64,000 nucleotides of DNA from Centropus unirufus (Eukaryota; Chordata; Aves; Cuculiformes; Centropidae). Position 1 is the stretch's first letter; each line of letters opens with the position of its first letter. The stretch spans positions 8,990 through 72,989 of the forward strand of contig VYZI01000840.1 in NCBI GenBank assembly GCA_013397695.1, read 5' to 3'. Made by a program: the position numbers and the translations under genes. The notes beneath the pieces were generated by a model. The model made no database searches, had not been told where the DNA came from, and saw only the letters and a program-made list of their open reading frames with translations. This document shows, one piece after another, positions 10,671-21,740 of this stretch.

Positions 10671-11362
10671 ATGCCCTGCTCTGGCTGGGATGCCCTGCCC
10701 TGGCTGGGATGGCTGGGATGGCTGGGATGGCTGGGATGGCTGGGATGCCCTGCTCTGGCTGGGATGTCTGGGATGCCCTGCTCTGGCTGGGATGTCCTGC
10801 CCTGGCTGGGATGGCTGGGATGCCCTGTTCTGGCTGGGATGCCCTGCCCTGGCTGGGATGCCCTGCCCTGGCTGGGATGGCTGGGATGCCCTGTTCTGGC
10901 TGGGATGCCCTGCCCTGGATAGGATGGCTGGGATGGCTGGGATGCCCTGCCCTGGCTGGGATGGCTGGGATGCCCTGTTCTGGCTGGGATGTCCTGCCCT
11001 GGCTGGGATGGCTGGGATGCCCTGTTCTGGCTGGGATGCGCTGCTCTGGCTGGGATGCCCTGCTCTGGCTGGGATGTCCTGCCCTGGATAGGATGGCTGG
11101 GATGCCTGGGATGCCCTACCCTGACTGGGATGCCCTGCCCTGGCTGGGATGCCCTGCCCTGATTGGGATGGCTGGGATGCCCTGCTTTGGCTGGGATGCT
11201 TTGCCCTGGCTGGGATGTCCTGCTCTGGCTGGGATGCCCTGCCCTGGTTGGGATGCCCTGCTCTGGCTGGGATGCCTGGGATGCCCTGCCCTGACTGGGA
11301 TGCCCTGCAGTAGAAGGTATGTTCTACACTACAAAGGATGCTGTGCCCTGGCTGGGATGCTC
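10671..11362 (+). repeat. Minisatellite, (ggctgggat) 9-bp and gatgccctgctctggctgg 19-bp units
   Basis: About 690 bases of mixed 9-bp and 19-bp units with variants such as tgttc, ggata and gattg. The core unit has no stop triplet on either strand in any frame, so long open frames on both strands (10541-11386 forward, 10650-11411 reverse) appear without being genes. At 10706-10744 five GGG runs spaced 9 bases apart fit a G-quadruplex pattern on the + strand. Confidence 0.95.
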
Positions 11363-12216
11363 CGCGCGCTCCCCCTGCTCTGCTGAGCCCCCCATGTGTC
11401 CTCCCTGACATGGGAGACCGAAGCCCGCACCATCAGCTCCTGTGTCTGTGTGGGCTGGAGGGCTGCAGCAGCCCCTTTGCGTGGCACAGCTGATCCCAAA
11501 GGGAAGAGGCAGGGCTGTGCTGGGGCTCTGGCTCTGTTCTCTGTCCCACGGGCACCAGCCACCAGAATGTGTCACCTCTCTGGCAGCCCAAGTGTGCAAA
11601 GGTTGTGCAAAGTGAGGATGTCCTGGGTTCCAGCACACGCATTTTCCCAGCCCTTGTTACTGTACAGTCCCAGAATGCCTGCTGCATCCCAGCTCAGCTC
11701 ATTGCTGCTGGGAATGAGTGGATCAGGGATGCTCCTGGATAGTCCCAGCTCAGCAATAATCAGTAGATTTTGGGGTTTTCTTCCAAGAAAGTGAGTGGTA
11801 AATGTCTCCTCAGCCTGCAAGGCCCCTGTGCTGACAGGGCAAAGGATATTTCACCTGCTACCTCCTACCAATGTGCCCAGCAGAGCTGGGGAGGAAAGGA
11901 TTGCTCTGGGATGACTGGAACAGCCCCAAAATGCTCAGCCCTGGCGCCTCTGGTCCCAGGGATGGGAGCTGAGATCCTGCAGTCTCCAGGCAGAGCCTGT
12001 TTGGGCTGAGCCGTACAGCAAGGCACAGCCTCACCCCCCAACGCGCTGCCTCTTTATTTTCGAGTGCTGCAGCCTTGCATCAGCTGTGCCCCTGCTCCTC
12101 TGCCTTCCTCTGGGGCTGCTGCAGGATGCTCCTGGCAGCTGGGGAGCAGAGAGCAGCATCAGCAAGCAGGAAGATGTGTTAATAAAACATGCCAGCAGCC
12201 CGGGCTGCAGTGCGGG
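11363..12216. other. Intergenic stretch
   Basis: No gene, element or distinct repeat recognised between the two minisatellites. Confidence 0.45.
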
Positions 12217-12345
12217 CTGGCATGGGCTGGGGGGGGCTGGCATGGGCTGGGGAGGGGCTGGCACGGGCTGGGAGGGCTGGCATGGGCTGGGGAGGGCTGG
12301 TACATGCTGGGAGTTGGCATGGGCTGGGGGGGCTGGCACATGCTG
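12217..12345 (+). repeat. G-rich minisatellite, about 20-bp unit
   Basis: About six imperfect copies of ggctggcatgggctgggga. G-runs of 3 to 8 bases occur throughout, so the + strand could form G-quadruplexes. Confidence 0.9.
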
Positions 12346-13811
12346 AGGTGTTTCCATGTGCTGGGGGACCAGGCTGGAACACCCAGGGCTCAGGCGGGCA
12401 GCAAGAAGAAATCAGACAAATGCATTGAGGCCCCTGGAAATCTCCTGCACCCTGGATTTTCAATGGCATGAAGCAGCTCTGGGAGAGGGGCCAGGAACAC
12501 CCAAGCACAGGGACAAGGGTTCTTCCTTGCTTCCAGCAATCCCTGGCAGCAGCCTGGGTGCCCGGGGCAGCACCGCTGCTCCCAGCTGGCACGGGTGGCT
12601 CCCCAGGTGCCCGGGGATGATGCCCCACCTCAGCAGTGGCTGCTCACGATGCTGGATGCCAACGAGCCCTCAGCTGAACTTCTGCACGAGTGTCTGGGGG
12701 CTGAGCATTTTCAGTCATCTTTTATTTATTCTCTTTTACTGTTTTTCCACCCAGCTTTGAGCCACGGGCCTGTCAAGTTTTTCTTCTTCCACCTGGGCTG
12801 CCTTAAAGCATAAAAAATGACTCCTTTTAAGCCCAAACCTGTGCGAGCTGTAAAACTTTCTGCAGAGGCTGAGGCGAAGCTGTGAAAAAGGCTGTGACAT
12901 GGATGATGTCCCCTTCTCACTGCTCGGGGACTGAAGAGCCCTGAAATAGCCTCTTGCTCTCAGGAACGAGGGCTCAGAGCACGGATTGGGGCAGCTGGGG
13001 GTGGGAGGTTGGTCCTGGATGGGAAGGAAAGGGTGGGATGGAAAATAGCACTGAATTTATGTGTCATGATGGATCTCAAGAAAATACATTGAATGAGTCG
13101 CTGAAGAGGTTGGGGTCGATTCTAGAAGATATGGAGCAAATCATAGCTTTTTTGTGTGTGTCTCTCAGTTTATCTACTGGAAAGTGGGGCGGGGAGCTGA
13201 GCAGGCAGGTGGTCCCTGTGCCCAGGTGGGACCATTCCCCCTCCCCACCCCCGTGCTGGGGTGTTAAAGGTGAGCAGGGTGCCTGCCCTAGGAGGAAGGT
13301 TGTTGGGTCCTGGTGAAGGAAAAGGAAAGAAAACTGAGTTTGTTCTGTAGGGAAATGATTGGGTTTGCTGCTGGGATGAAGCTGGATGTTTTCTGAGCCC
13401 TGGAGGCAGGAGAAGCCTTTGGGAAGTGGCACTGGGTGGCTCTGGTGGAGCAGCCTTCTCCCAGCATGGAACCAAACTTCTTCCCCTGGGCCTGTTCCTG
13501 CCCAGCTGCCGTGATCCCGAAGCCCTTGGAGCTGCCCGTGTTGCCAGGATGAAACCCCCCCAGCCAGGCTGGGACCACTGGGCTTGCTGTGCTGGTTCCC
13601 AGGAGCTGCGGCTGGGGCACCAGCGTGTGCCCCCTGCTCCTTGAGGTGAGTGTGAGGCTTTTCCTCGTTCCCTGATGACGGGGCTGCTGGGTCTCTGGGG
13701 CTGGATAAAGCTGGGGAGGGGTGGGGGGGAAAATATTGCTGTTGGCTGCCCCGCTCGTGGAGGTGGTGCCTCTGCTGCTCCACACACGGTCAGCTCCAAC
13801 GGGATAAAAAC
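12346..13811. other. Intergenic stretch
   Basis: No supported gene or element. The overlapping reverse frames at 13076-13914 are proline- and serine-rich composition artefacts with no recognisable domain. Confidence 0.45.
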
Positions 13812-14265
13812 GATCTAAAGTTATTGGAGAGCATCTACAGGAGGCCAAAAAGTTGGTGAAGGGTTTAGAGGAGAAGCTGTGTGAGGAGAAGGTGAAGTTG
13901 CGTGGTCTGTTCAACCTGGAGGAGACTGAGGGGAGATCTCGTGATGTTCTGCAGCTTCTTCACAAGGGGAGGAGGAACGGGCGCTGTTCTCTTCTCTCTG
14001 GACCCAAGGGAATGGCAGGAAGGTGCCAGGGCAGGGTTAGGCTGGGCGTTAGGACAAGGTTCTTCCCCCAAAGAATGGTGGAGCCCTGGAACAGCTGCCA
14101 GGGAAGCAGACACAGCCCCAGCCTGACACTATTCCAATATTCCATAAGGATTTGGTCAACGCCCTCAGACCCACGGTGTGAAAGTTGGGATTGTCCCGTG
14201 CAACACAGGAGCTGGACACAATGATCCTTGAGGGTCCCTTCCAATTCAGGACATTCTATGCTTCT
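13812..14265 (+). mobile_element. CR1 LINE 3' fragment, second subfamily (CR1-Y-like)
   Basis: A different CR1 subfamily: ctaaagttattggagagcat, aaagttggtgaagggtttag, ggtggagccctggaacagct, then acaatgatccttgagggtcc and a tail ending ggacattctatgc. Subfamily naming is from memory of avian CR1 types. Confidence 0.87.
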
Positions 14266-14389
14266 CTCCAAACTCTGGGCATGTTTTGGGTTTGAGACCT
14301 GACTGTCCCGTTCCCCCCCAGCTCAGCTCCCCTCCAGCTCCTGCTGGGGCTCCGTGCTCCAGCTCTGCTCCAACGTCACACCACAGCAG

Positions 14390-14960
14390 CCACAGTTCAT
14401 ACAGACTCCTCATATAAATATTTATGCGCTGCTGCGGTGCTATTCTAAATATAAAGCTTTATCTGGAATTTCATTTAAACATTAAGTGTAGATAATTTAT
14501 TTATAATTAATGTAGACATCAAGTCCCATCTCTGGAATGCCTGTGAGCTTTCATTTATAATTGGGAGGTAAGTCAGAACCTAGAGGCTGGGCCTCTTATC
14601 AGTTTCATTTTAATTTTCCTTCTACAGCAAACGAAGCTGGTGCAATTCATCTCTCATTAGGAGGGAAGCATAAAACTCCCCTAAAATAACAGTTTTCTAA
14701 GGAACATGTAATAAACCCATCTTTGTTCCTCTCCTTGCCTTTGATAATGTTACCAGGGCTCATAGCTCCCTTCAAAGTGTTGCTCTTCCTTAAAAATAAG
14801 TCTATTAAAAATTAAAACCGCTTTTCTCCACAATAAAATCGAGTCCTCGCAATTATGCAGAGGGATCGCTTATCTCCTTTTTGTAGGTTTTAATTAAAAG
14901 TTACAATGGGAAAGAACAACTGCCATAAAATAATAGAAGCCTCTCTGCTAACGATGAGTT
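14390..14960. promoter_or_regulatory. AT-rich block, candidate conserved non-coding element
   Basis: This block is much richer in AT than its surroundings, with many TAAT/ATTA cores (for example around 14488-14510) and no repeat signature. Such blocks in vertebrate intergenic DNA are often conserved enhancers, but nothing in the sequence proves it. Confidence 0.25.
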
Positions 14961-15138
14961 ATTGGTGCCTCTTTTGCTCCAGAAAGCCTTTTGGGACCTG
15001 TGGCTGAGGAAGAGCTGATGCCCAGCGCTGGGATGGGATCCCAAAGGAAAAGCAGGGCCAGGGTGGTTGTGGGGGTGACTGGGAGAGCAGGGCTGGAGGG
15101 GGTGGTTTGCAGGAGCAAGCGCTGGTAGTCACTGCGTT

Positions 15139-15246
15139 ATAGAATAGAACCATGGAATGGTTTGCGTTGGAAGGGACCTCAAAGCCCAGCCAGTTCCACC
15201 CTTGCTATGGGCAGGGACACCTCCCGCTGGATCCGGTTGCTCAGAC
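15139..15246 (-). mobile_element. CR1 LINE 3' end, antisense
   Basis: Complement of the tail: agaatagaaccatggaatgg, ttggaagggacctcaaagcc, ctcccgctggatccggttgc. Only about the last 105 bases of CR1 remain. Confidence 0.88.
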
Positions 15247-16104
15247 TTTATCCCTGCACCCAGTGAGGGGTTTCCTGCACCCATGGGTGCCCAAATGAGA
15301 GCTCAGCCCCTCTGAGCTCCTGGTGGTGCTGGCTCTGATCTGGGACCTCGTGAATCCGTGTCCTGGTCAGGAAATGGGAGCCTGCAGCACCCATGGGTGC
15401 TGCTGTGGGGCTGCACAGATCCCAGGGGGCAAGCCAGGCTGTCTGCACAGCCAGGGTCATGGGTGCTCCGTGTTCCACCTCTCAAGGCAGGTGGATCCAT
15501 GGACCTTCCAGACGCTGGGTTCCTCCCCTTCCCAGCAAAGTGAAGCTGTGCCACGGAGACTGCGCAGCCCGCTCCTCTGTCCTGGATATTTTACAAAGCT
15601 AATGGGACGATCAAAGGCAGCTCCGTGCTCGTGCTAAAAATAGCAGGTACCCGGGATGGAGCTGCCAGCAGCAGCTCACGGAGCCTCAGGAACCTGTAAA
15701 CACCAAGTGCCTCCCACAACAACCCCACTGCGGCTCGATTACCCCCAAGTCCTGCCCCAGCCCATGCTCATCCCAGTTGCTGTGGGTGCTGGACCCTGTC
15801 CATGGCTGCTGGCCCCATCCCTGCCGTGGGGCTGGAGCATCCCTGCTGTGGGGAGGCTCAGAACTGCTCTGTGGGACCAGGGCTCCTCAAAAAAGCCCCC
15901 GTCTGGGTTGGTTGGGCTCCCCACAGGGGCAGGTTCTGTGCCCCCAGTGTGGGACCAGCAAAGCTGTGGAGCGTCACGGGCTGCAAATGTACAAACTTCA
16001 TTTGGACCAAGAGGAAGACTCCAACTGCCCAGCGTTTCCATGAGGAATAACGCATCCTTCTTGTTGCCTTTTGGGTCCCAAAGGTTTTGCTAGCAATTAT
16101 GGGC
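15247..16104. other. Intergenic stretch
   Basis: No gene or element recognised. The phrase gcacccatgggtgc(tg/cc) occurs at about 15278 and 15387. Confidence 0.4.
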
Positions 16105-16207
16105 TTAACTGGATCCAGGGGGAGGTGCCCCAGCCAGTGTCAGGGGGGTTGAAATTGGATGGGCTTTAAGGACCCTTCCAACTCAAACCATTCCATGGTT
16201 CTATGAC
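16105..16207 (+). mobile_element. CR1 LINE 3' end
   Basis: A short tail: aactggatccagggggaggt, ggatgggctttaagg, ccattccatggttctatgac. Confidence 0.85.
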
Positions 16208-17135
16208 TTCTCCTGGGCTGGGGCCACCTGTTAGTGGTGTTTCATTAACCCCTTCCAGCTCTTGAGATGCTCTGCGTGAGACACTGTCTCAAGCTTTCAT
16301 AGGCGCTTCTTGTGCTCCACATTTTGGTACAACCCGACATGGCTTTGAGGCTTTTCATCCTCCCTTTTGCTTCCAACCAACCCATCCCAGTGGTGCAAGG
16401 GTTGCAGTGAAACAGGCCCCCGCCTCGTGCGCTGCAGCAGCTGTGGCGATGCAGGCATTGGTGGAGCCTGGGCTGAGTCAATACCCCAGTGAGGTGCTGG
16501 AAGTGGAGCTGTCACCCAGGCTGACAGGGACAGACAGAGACCAGAGTTGGGGCCATCCCCATCCCAGCTCCGTCCTTAAAAGCAGCAGAAAGATGCTGCT
16601 GGACCAGGTCCTGGTCTTCAAATTGCACGTCCTAGGCTCCTTCTGCAACAGCCTTACCTTGCAGAAGAGGGCTGAGATTTAATTAACGAGCTATTTGCAA
16701 AGTGCTCATGTGGAAAGAGCTATAGATATGGAAAAGCTTATCCCATTTTTACAACAGCTCTCACCGAGTGCAAACCTTTGCCCCTGAGGACGCTGTGGGC
16801 TCCTCTGAATCCAAATGCCGGAGTTTGCTGGGCTGGTGCCCTCCCTGTCTGGGCTGACTGCCGGCTTTGATCCCTGCATCTGGCCAGAGCCAGGTAATCT
16901 GCTAATTAACCTAACGGGCAGAGCACAGGAGCAGGAGCCAAGGTGCTGCTCTTGCCCAAGGCCACTGTGGCTGTGTTTGCTTCTTGCTCCCCTGGAGGCT
17001 GGTGCTGCTGTGCTCCTGCCTACATCCCCACCGAAAACAGGTCCTTGTGCCCAGGTTTTCAACTGGGGACCAATCCTGCCCCGTGCTGGGGGTGGGAAGG
17101 GTCAGCACAGCCTCTGTACAAAGGCAAGGGTGACT
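16208..17135. other. Intergenic stretch
   Basis: No gene or element recognised. Confidence 0.4.
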
Positions 17136-17443
17136 TTCCTGGCTTGGAGAGGTTTTGGATCAGGGAGTGGAGGGGTAGGACAAGGGGGAATGGTTTTGAG
17201 CTGAAAGAGGGGAGATTGAGGTGAGATCTTGGGGAGAAATGTTTTGCTGTGAGGGTGGGGAGGTCCTGGCCCCGGTTGCCCAGAGCAGTGGTGGCTGCCC
17301 CATCCCTGGAGGTGTTCAAGGCCAGATTGGATGGGGCTTGGAGCAACCAGATCCAGTGGGAGGTGTCCCTGCCCATGGCAGGGGGTTTGGGACTGGATGG
17401 GCTCTGAGATCTTTTCAACTCAAACCGTTCCATGATTCTGTGA
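17136..17443 (+). mobile_element. CR1 LINE 3' fragment
   Basis: A well-preserved CR1 end from ttttggatcagggagtggag through gagctgaaagaggggagatt, gcagtggtggctgccccatc and ccagatccagtgggaggtgt to ccattcc-less ccgttccatgattctgtga. Confidence 0.93.
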
Positions 17444-17817
17444 CTTCTCGTGGGCTGGGGCTGCTCATAAGCATTGCTTCATTAACCAGTTAAAGCTGCT
17501 GAGGTGTTCTGCTGCCTGTCTCCTCATCACCTGCCCCTTCTTCTGACTGTAAAGATGATAAACCCCATTGATCTGGATCCAAAACATCCATAAAATCTTT
17601 ATGGGCTTTTGAAAAGATTTTAATTCCCTTACAGTGCTGCTTTAAAAAAAAAATAAATTATGGCTCAATGAGCAATTATGGGCTTAACAGCTGCTGAATG
17701 GCCACGGCAGCTGCTGGAGCAGCTTGGCACAGCTCAATACAGTGGCTGGGGAGCCAGAGAGGCTTCCTGGAAAGTGATGCTGGGGCTCAGCCACCCTGCA
17801 CCAACCCCCCTTGGGTG

Positions 17818-17924
17818 TGGGATGGGGCTTGGAGCCCCCTGATCCAGTGGGAGGTGTCTCAGCCCATGGCAGGGGGTGGAACTGGGTGGGATTTGAGGTC
17901 CCTTCCAACCCAAACCGTTCTATA
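17818..17924 (+). mobile_element. CR1 LINE 3' end
   Basis: A short tail: gggatggggcttggagcccc, ctgatccagtgggaggtgtc, ccttccaacccaaaccgttc. Confidence 0.88.
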
Positions 17925-20789
17925 CCAGAGTGGCTCTGCTGTGCCTGGAAAACCAGCAGCACAACCGGTCTCCCCCCTCCCTGGAGAAACCTGCAGGCCC
18001 TTGGTGGCAGCTTGTCTGGAGGAGGCTGGAGCTGGGGATCTCGGATCTGGTTGATCTCAGGGGGCACTTTGGGAGCACCTGAACCCCAGATCCATGCCCT
18101 GGGGCTTTCAGAAAGGCTCTTCACAGGGACTTGTGTAGGTGGGGACCAGCAGCTCGGGATGGCTCAGCACTTGTGGCTCGAGCTGCGTGCTCAGGGCTGC
18201 TCCTCTCAGAGCTGCTGCTGTGGGGAAGAGCTCTATGGAAATCGGGCTCTTAAAATTGCTTTAAACAACTCTTGCTTGCTGTCTCTCCTGGTCCATCACA
18301 GGGGCTTGCAGTGGGTGTAGCTGAGGGTCTAGGCTGTGGTTTGTGGAGTTAGGCTCCTCCTTATCTCCCTTTCCATCCCCAGGAGCATGGGGCTCCCTGG
18401 GCATGACATGGGCAGGGCTTGTGGCTCCATGCTTTGGATTGGAGATGTCTCGATGCATCGTGCCTGGGACATCCTCTGCTCCTGTCCCCCCCACCTGGCC
18501 AGGTGCCACTGGGGCATCCCCAAGCTGTGCCAGCACCTCCCTGCATGGAGAGATGCTCGGAGCTGCTGAGGGGGGGGCAAAATTACACATCTGCTTTGCT
18601 GCTGGGAGGATCTTTAGCCTTGGGTTAATCATCAAACTTCTTATTTACTGACCTTGGAGCTGCTGAACCCCACAAACGGGCGGAAAGGTGATGCTTCAGC
18701 CCCGAGGAGTGCCTGTTCTCTCTAGTCGCTTCTCTTTCAAATGCAAAAAGCTGCTGCAAAGAAACGAAACACGGGGGTGGGAGAAACTTTGTGAGCAACT
18801 GCAGCAGAGACCGAGGATCTGGATGTGCTGTTCCTTCTGCTGATCTGTCCCACAGCGTTTTGCTGTGGTGCATCTGGAAACGACCTTCTCTTTGTTCGGG
18901 TCTTCATTCTCAGAAATATCCGCAGCAGGCGAAGAGGTTTAAGGGCAAGGAGTTCTCCGCTGGCCTTGGCACAAACAATATCTCGGGGAGAAGCTGGAGC
19001 AGGCACAAGGAGCAGGGAGTCTCCAGGAGGATTGGCCAGCATTGCTGAGACGCACATCACATCGATTGCCTTGCTCTGTCTTTGTGCCACGTTTCTGGTT
19101 GGGAAAACAAGATCCCTTGAGTTAATTTTGAGGCAGCTGAGGCTGGGTCTGTGTGGGAAGAAGGCAGGAGTGAGACAGGGCTGGGAAATAAAGACCTGAT
19201 CGTGAAGTTAACATCAGTGGAAACATTTGCATGAGGAATTTAATCAGCAAAGAGCATTTGGGTGATGGGGAGCTGGGCCTCTCTTGGTGGATGCAGACCT
19301 GGGAGGTCCCGCTGTTTGTGCTGTCAGATCCGACTCTACCCTCTGACTGCGAGCACCTCCCTTCTCCCTCCCGCTCCACATTCTCACTCATATTTTTGAT
19401 GCCACTTTCTTGGCCCCTTCAGAGGGACAGGCTAGGATGAAGTTTAAAACCATCCCTGCGTGCAGACGGGCTAAACACACCATGAAAACTGCAGGGGATG
19501 GGAAAGGCTGCAGGAGAAAGGTTGTGTTGGCCTGTGGGTGATGTGAATGTCTCCCTTTGGGAGCGAATCCTCTGTGCTCCCCAGTGTTGGAATGCTGGGA
19601 GACATGAGTTTGGCGAGAGGCCTCAGCCCTGTGCTTTCCAGTGCCCATACCTGGAAGGGGGGGTATGGCCCCCTTCCTCATTGTGTTGGGAGTGGAAGGG
19701 TTAACATGAGGGGAAAAAGGTCCGTGGAGGAGCTGTGGCCCTGTCTCTGCTCCTTGGAGACTGAGGCTACATCAGGCTCCTGACAGCAAAGGTAATGCAA
19801 GGTTCGAGATCCATTAGAGTGCCTGTAATTATTTATAGGGAGGAAAAGAACACCCTACATGGCGAAAATCAGATGGCACAGCGTATAAATGCACCAATCT
19901 TTGGAGGAAGCGTTCTTAAACCCCAAAGTAATTGATGAGAGCCGCGCTGAGGCTTGGTGGTGCCACACTGCTCACCCTAGGGACCCGGTCCTGCCTCTGG
20001 TGGCAGCAAGGAAGGAGACTCTTGGTCTGGACAGGCATAGCCCATCAAAGAGTCCTAGAAACAGGTGCTGGAAAGATGCTCAAGGCTTCAAGGCTTGATT
20101 TCTCCTCCCAGTTTCCATCTTCCTGGTAGCTCGGGCTCTTGAGCCCTCCTGCAGCCACAGCTTGGAGGAGCTCAGAGCAGCGCGTGGTCTGCTCTCCCTT
20201 TCAGCAGCCTCCACCCCTCTGCCAGCAGCTTCTTGGGGCTGATGGGACTTCTTCATCTTGGCATCAATTCCACTTTTTTTAGTGGAGGCAAAGCAAGGAG
20301 AGTGAGGGCTCCTGGAGATGAGAGCCCCTGAGTGCTTCTTTTCTGGAGGAGAGTGCTCTTGGCCAGGGAGCCTGGGAGGGTAGAGCAATTCCCTCACAGC
20401 CGGGCTGCAAAGCTTAATTAGCACTTTTGCAAAATGCTTTGAGACCCTCTTGCAAAATGTCCTGGAGGAGGGCAAAATGTGATTATATAAGGTGTCTAGA
20501 CAGTGCGTTCCTCGGGGTGTGGAGCAGGTCTTTTTTATATCTGCTCTTCTATGTCAACACCGTGTGGCCCCGCTTAAAGGTTCTGGGAGCTGCTAAAATA
20601 TTAATAACAATGACACGATAGGAAAACACGTGCTTTTGCACTCCAAAAAATGTTGATCTTGGCACAAGCCAGCTGCGTGTCAGCAAAGAAGCCTTCGCCT
20701 GGTGGGTGCCTTACCCTCCAGCTATGATGAGTTAGGAGCAAACAGCATCTCCCTGCAGGCTCCCTCCACCCTCTCCTTTATCACAGGAT
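17925..20789. other. Intergenic stretch
   Basis: About 2.9 kb with no recognised gene, mobile element or tandem repeat. Confidence 0.4.
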
Positions 20790-20885
20790 GCTTTAGGTTG
20801 ATGGAACCTTTACAGGTCACCCAGACCAACTTCCCTGCAGGAGCAGGGGCATCTTTACGCAGATCTCTTTGCTCGGGTTATCCTG
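20790..20885 (-). mobile_element. Old CR1 LINE 3' remnant, antisense
   Basis: It keeps the order cacccagaccaacttccctg, gagcaggggcatc, and gatctctttgctcgg, the complement of a diverged CR1 tail. The call is weak because of divergence. Confidence 0.5.
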
Positions 20886-21387
20886 GTGGAGCAGCTGGGC
20901 AATTCCAGGTGTTGCAGGGTGGGAAATGTTATCCCACTCCACTGCCAGCTGTCCGCATGGGGGTTGAAGCCAGGGTCCCTGCCACCAGCAAAGCCCTGCG
21001 ACATCCTCCCCTGTCCCCTCTAAGAGCTGCTGCACACCAGGCTCTGGAGCTGGAGACCCCATCCCGGCAGGAATGGCACCTGGCACCTCTCCGTGCCCCG
21101 TGGCGCTGGTGACACCGGGCACCTCTGCTCCCTGAAATCGGGGTGCCCTGCTCAGCTCGCCCCTCACCGCCTCCTCCGATCCCTTGGAAAGGGCAGCCAC
21201 CACCTTCCCGGCAATCAGGGGATCCCGGAGCCCTCTCAGCATCCCGGGACACCCCGCAGCCCCCTCAGCATCCCGGGACACCCCGCTCTGAGGAGTGCGG
21301 GATGCGGTTCCTGCCCCGTACGCGCGCGGGGGGTGGAGGGATGGAACGGGACCGCGGCGGCGCGCATGCTGCCTTCATCCCCCTCCT

Positions 21388-21420
21388 TCCTCCTCCTCCT
21401 CCTCCTCCTCCTCCTCCTCC
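21388..21420 (+). repeat. (TCC)11 trinucleotide tract
   Basis: An uninterrupted 33-base TCC run inside the CpG island, 50 bases before the ATG at 21470. It is probably 5' UTR or core promoter. In the frame of that ATG it would read as polyproline if an upstream start were used. Confidence 0.95.
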
Positions 21421-21469
21421 CCCGCCGGGAGCGCGCTCGCCCAGGCGGGAGCGAGCAGCCGGCAGGAGG

Positions 21470-21506
21470 ATGCTGCAAACGGCGGCGGAGCCGGGCGGCT
21501 GGGCAG
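21470..21506 (+). CDS. ZNF385C: Putative first coding exon of ZNF385C (N-terminal extension)
   Basis: ATG at 21470 has A at -3 and is followed by 12 codons (MLQTAAEPGGWA) plus one base before the donor GGCAG|gtaggg at 21506. Joined to the acceptor at 49589 the phase fits exactly: G plus GC makes glycine, and the next codon is the ATG of the zinc-finger exon. The predicted start is MLQTAAEPGGWAG then MKRPLSP. The frame stays open upstream to an ATG at 21143 through a polyproline stretch, so a longer start is possible. The linkage is inferred; intervening exons, a non-coding exon 1, or initiation only at 49592 cannot be excluded. Confidence 0.6.
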
Positions 21507-21740
21507 GTAGGGCTGGGGGGCACAGAGCGGGGACGGGGGGGTCCCTCGGGCTGCGGGGTCCGGAGAGTTGGGGCCGTAGGAAAGTTGTCGGAGGAGGGGG
21601 ATGCGGTGGGGAGGCACCGCGGAGAAGCCGGGAGAAGGGATGGATGTCCGGCCCGGGGGATGCTCTGGTCCCCTCCTCTCCATCCCGGTTCCTGCGTGGA
21701 CACGGGAAGCCCGGCTGCACAGCACTGTGAGCTGGGCTGA

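Larger units (their letters stand above)
21280..21740. promoter_or_regulatory. ZNF385C: CpG island, likely ZNF385C promoter
   Basis: CpG-dense sequence (cgtacgcgcgcg at 21319-21330, ggaccgcggcggcgcgcatg, ggcggcggagccgggcgg) in otherwise CpG-poor surroundings. It spans the putative first coding exon and its splice donor at 21506. No TATA box is evident, as expected for a CpG-island promoter. Confidence 0.7.

Noticed and set aside
10541..11411. Long open frames on both strands (281 and 253 codons) resembling a repeat protein
   Set aside because: They arise because the minisatellite unit has no stop triplets. The 19-bp unit shifts frame each copy and there is no conserved domain.
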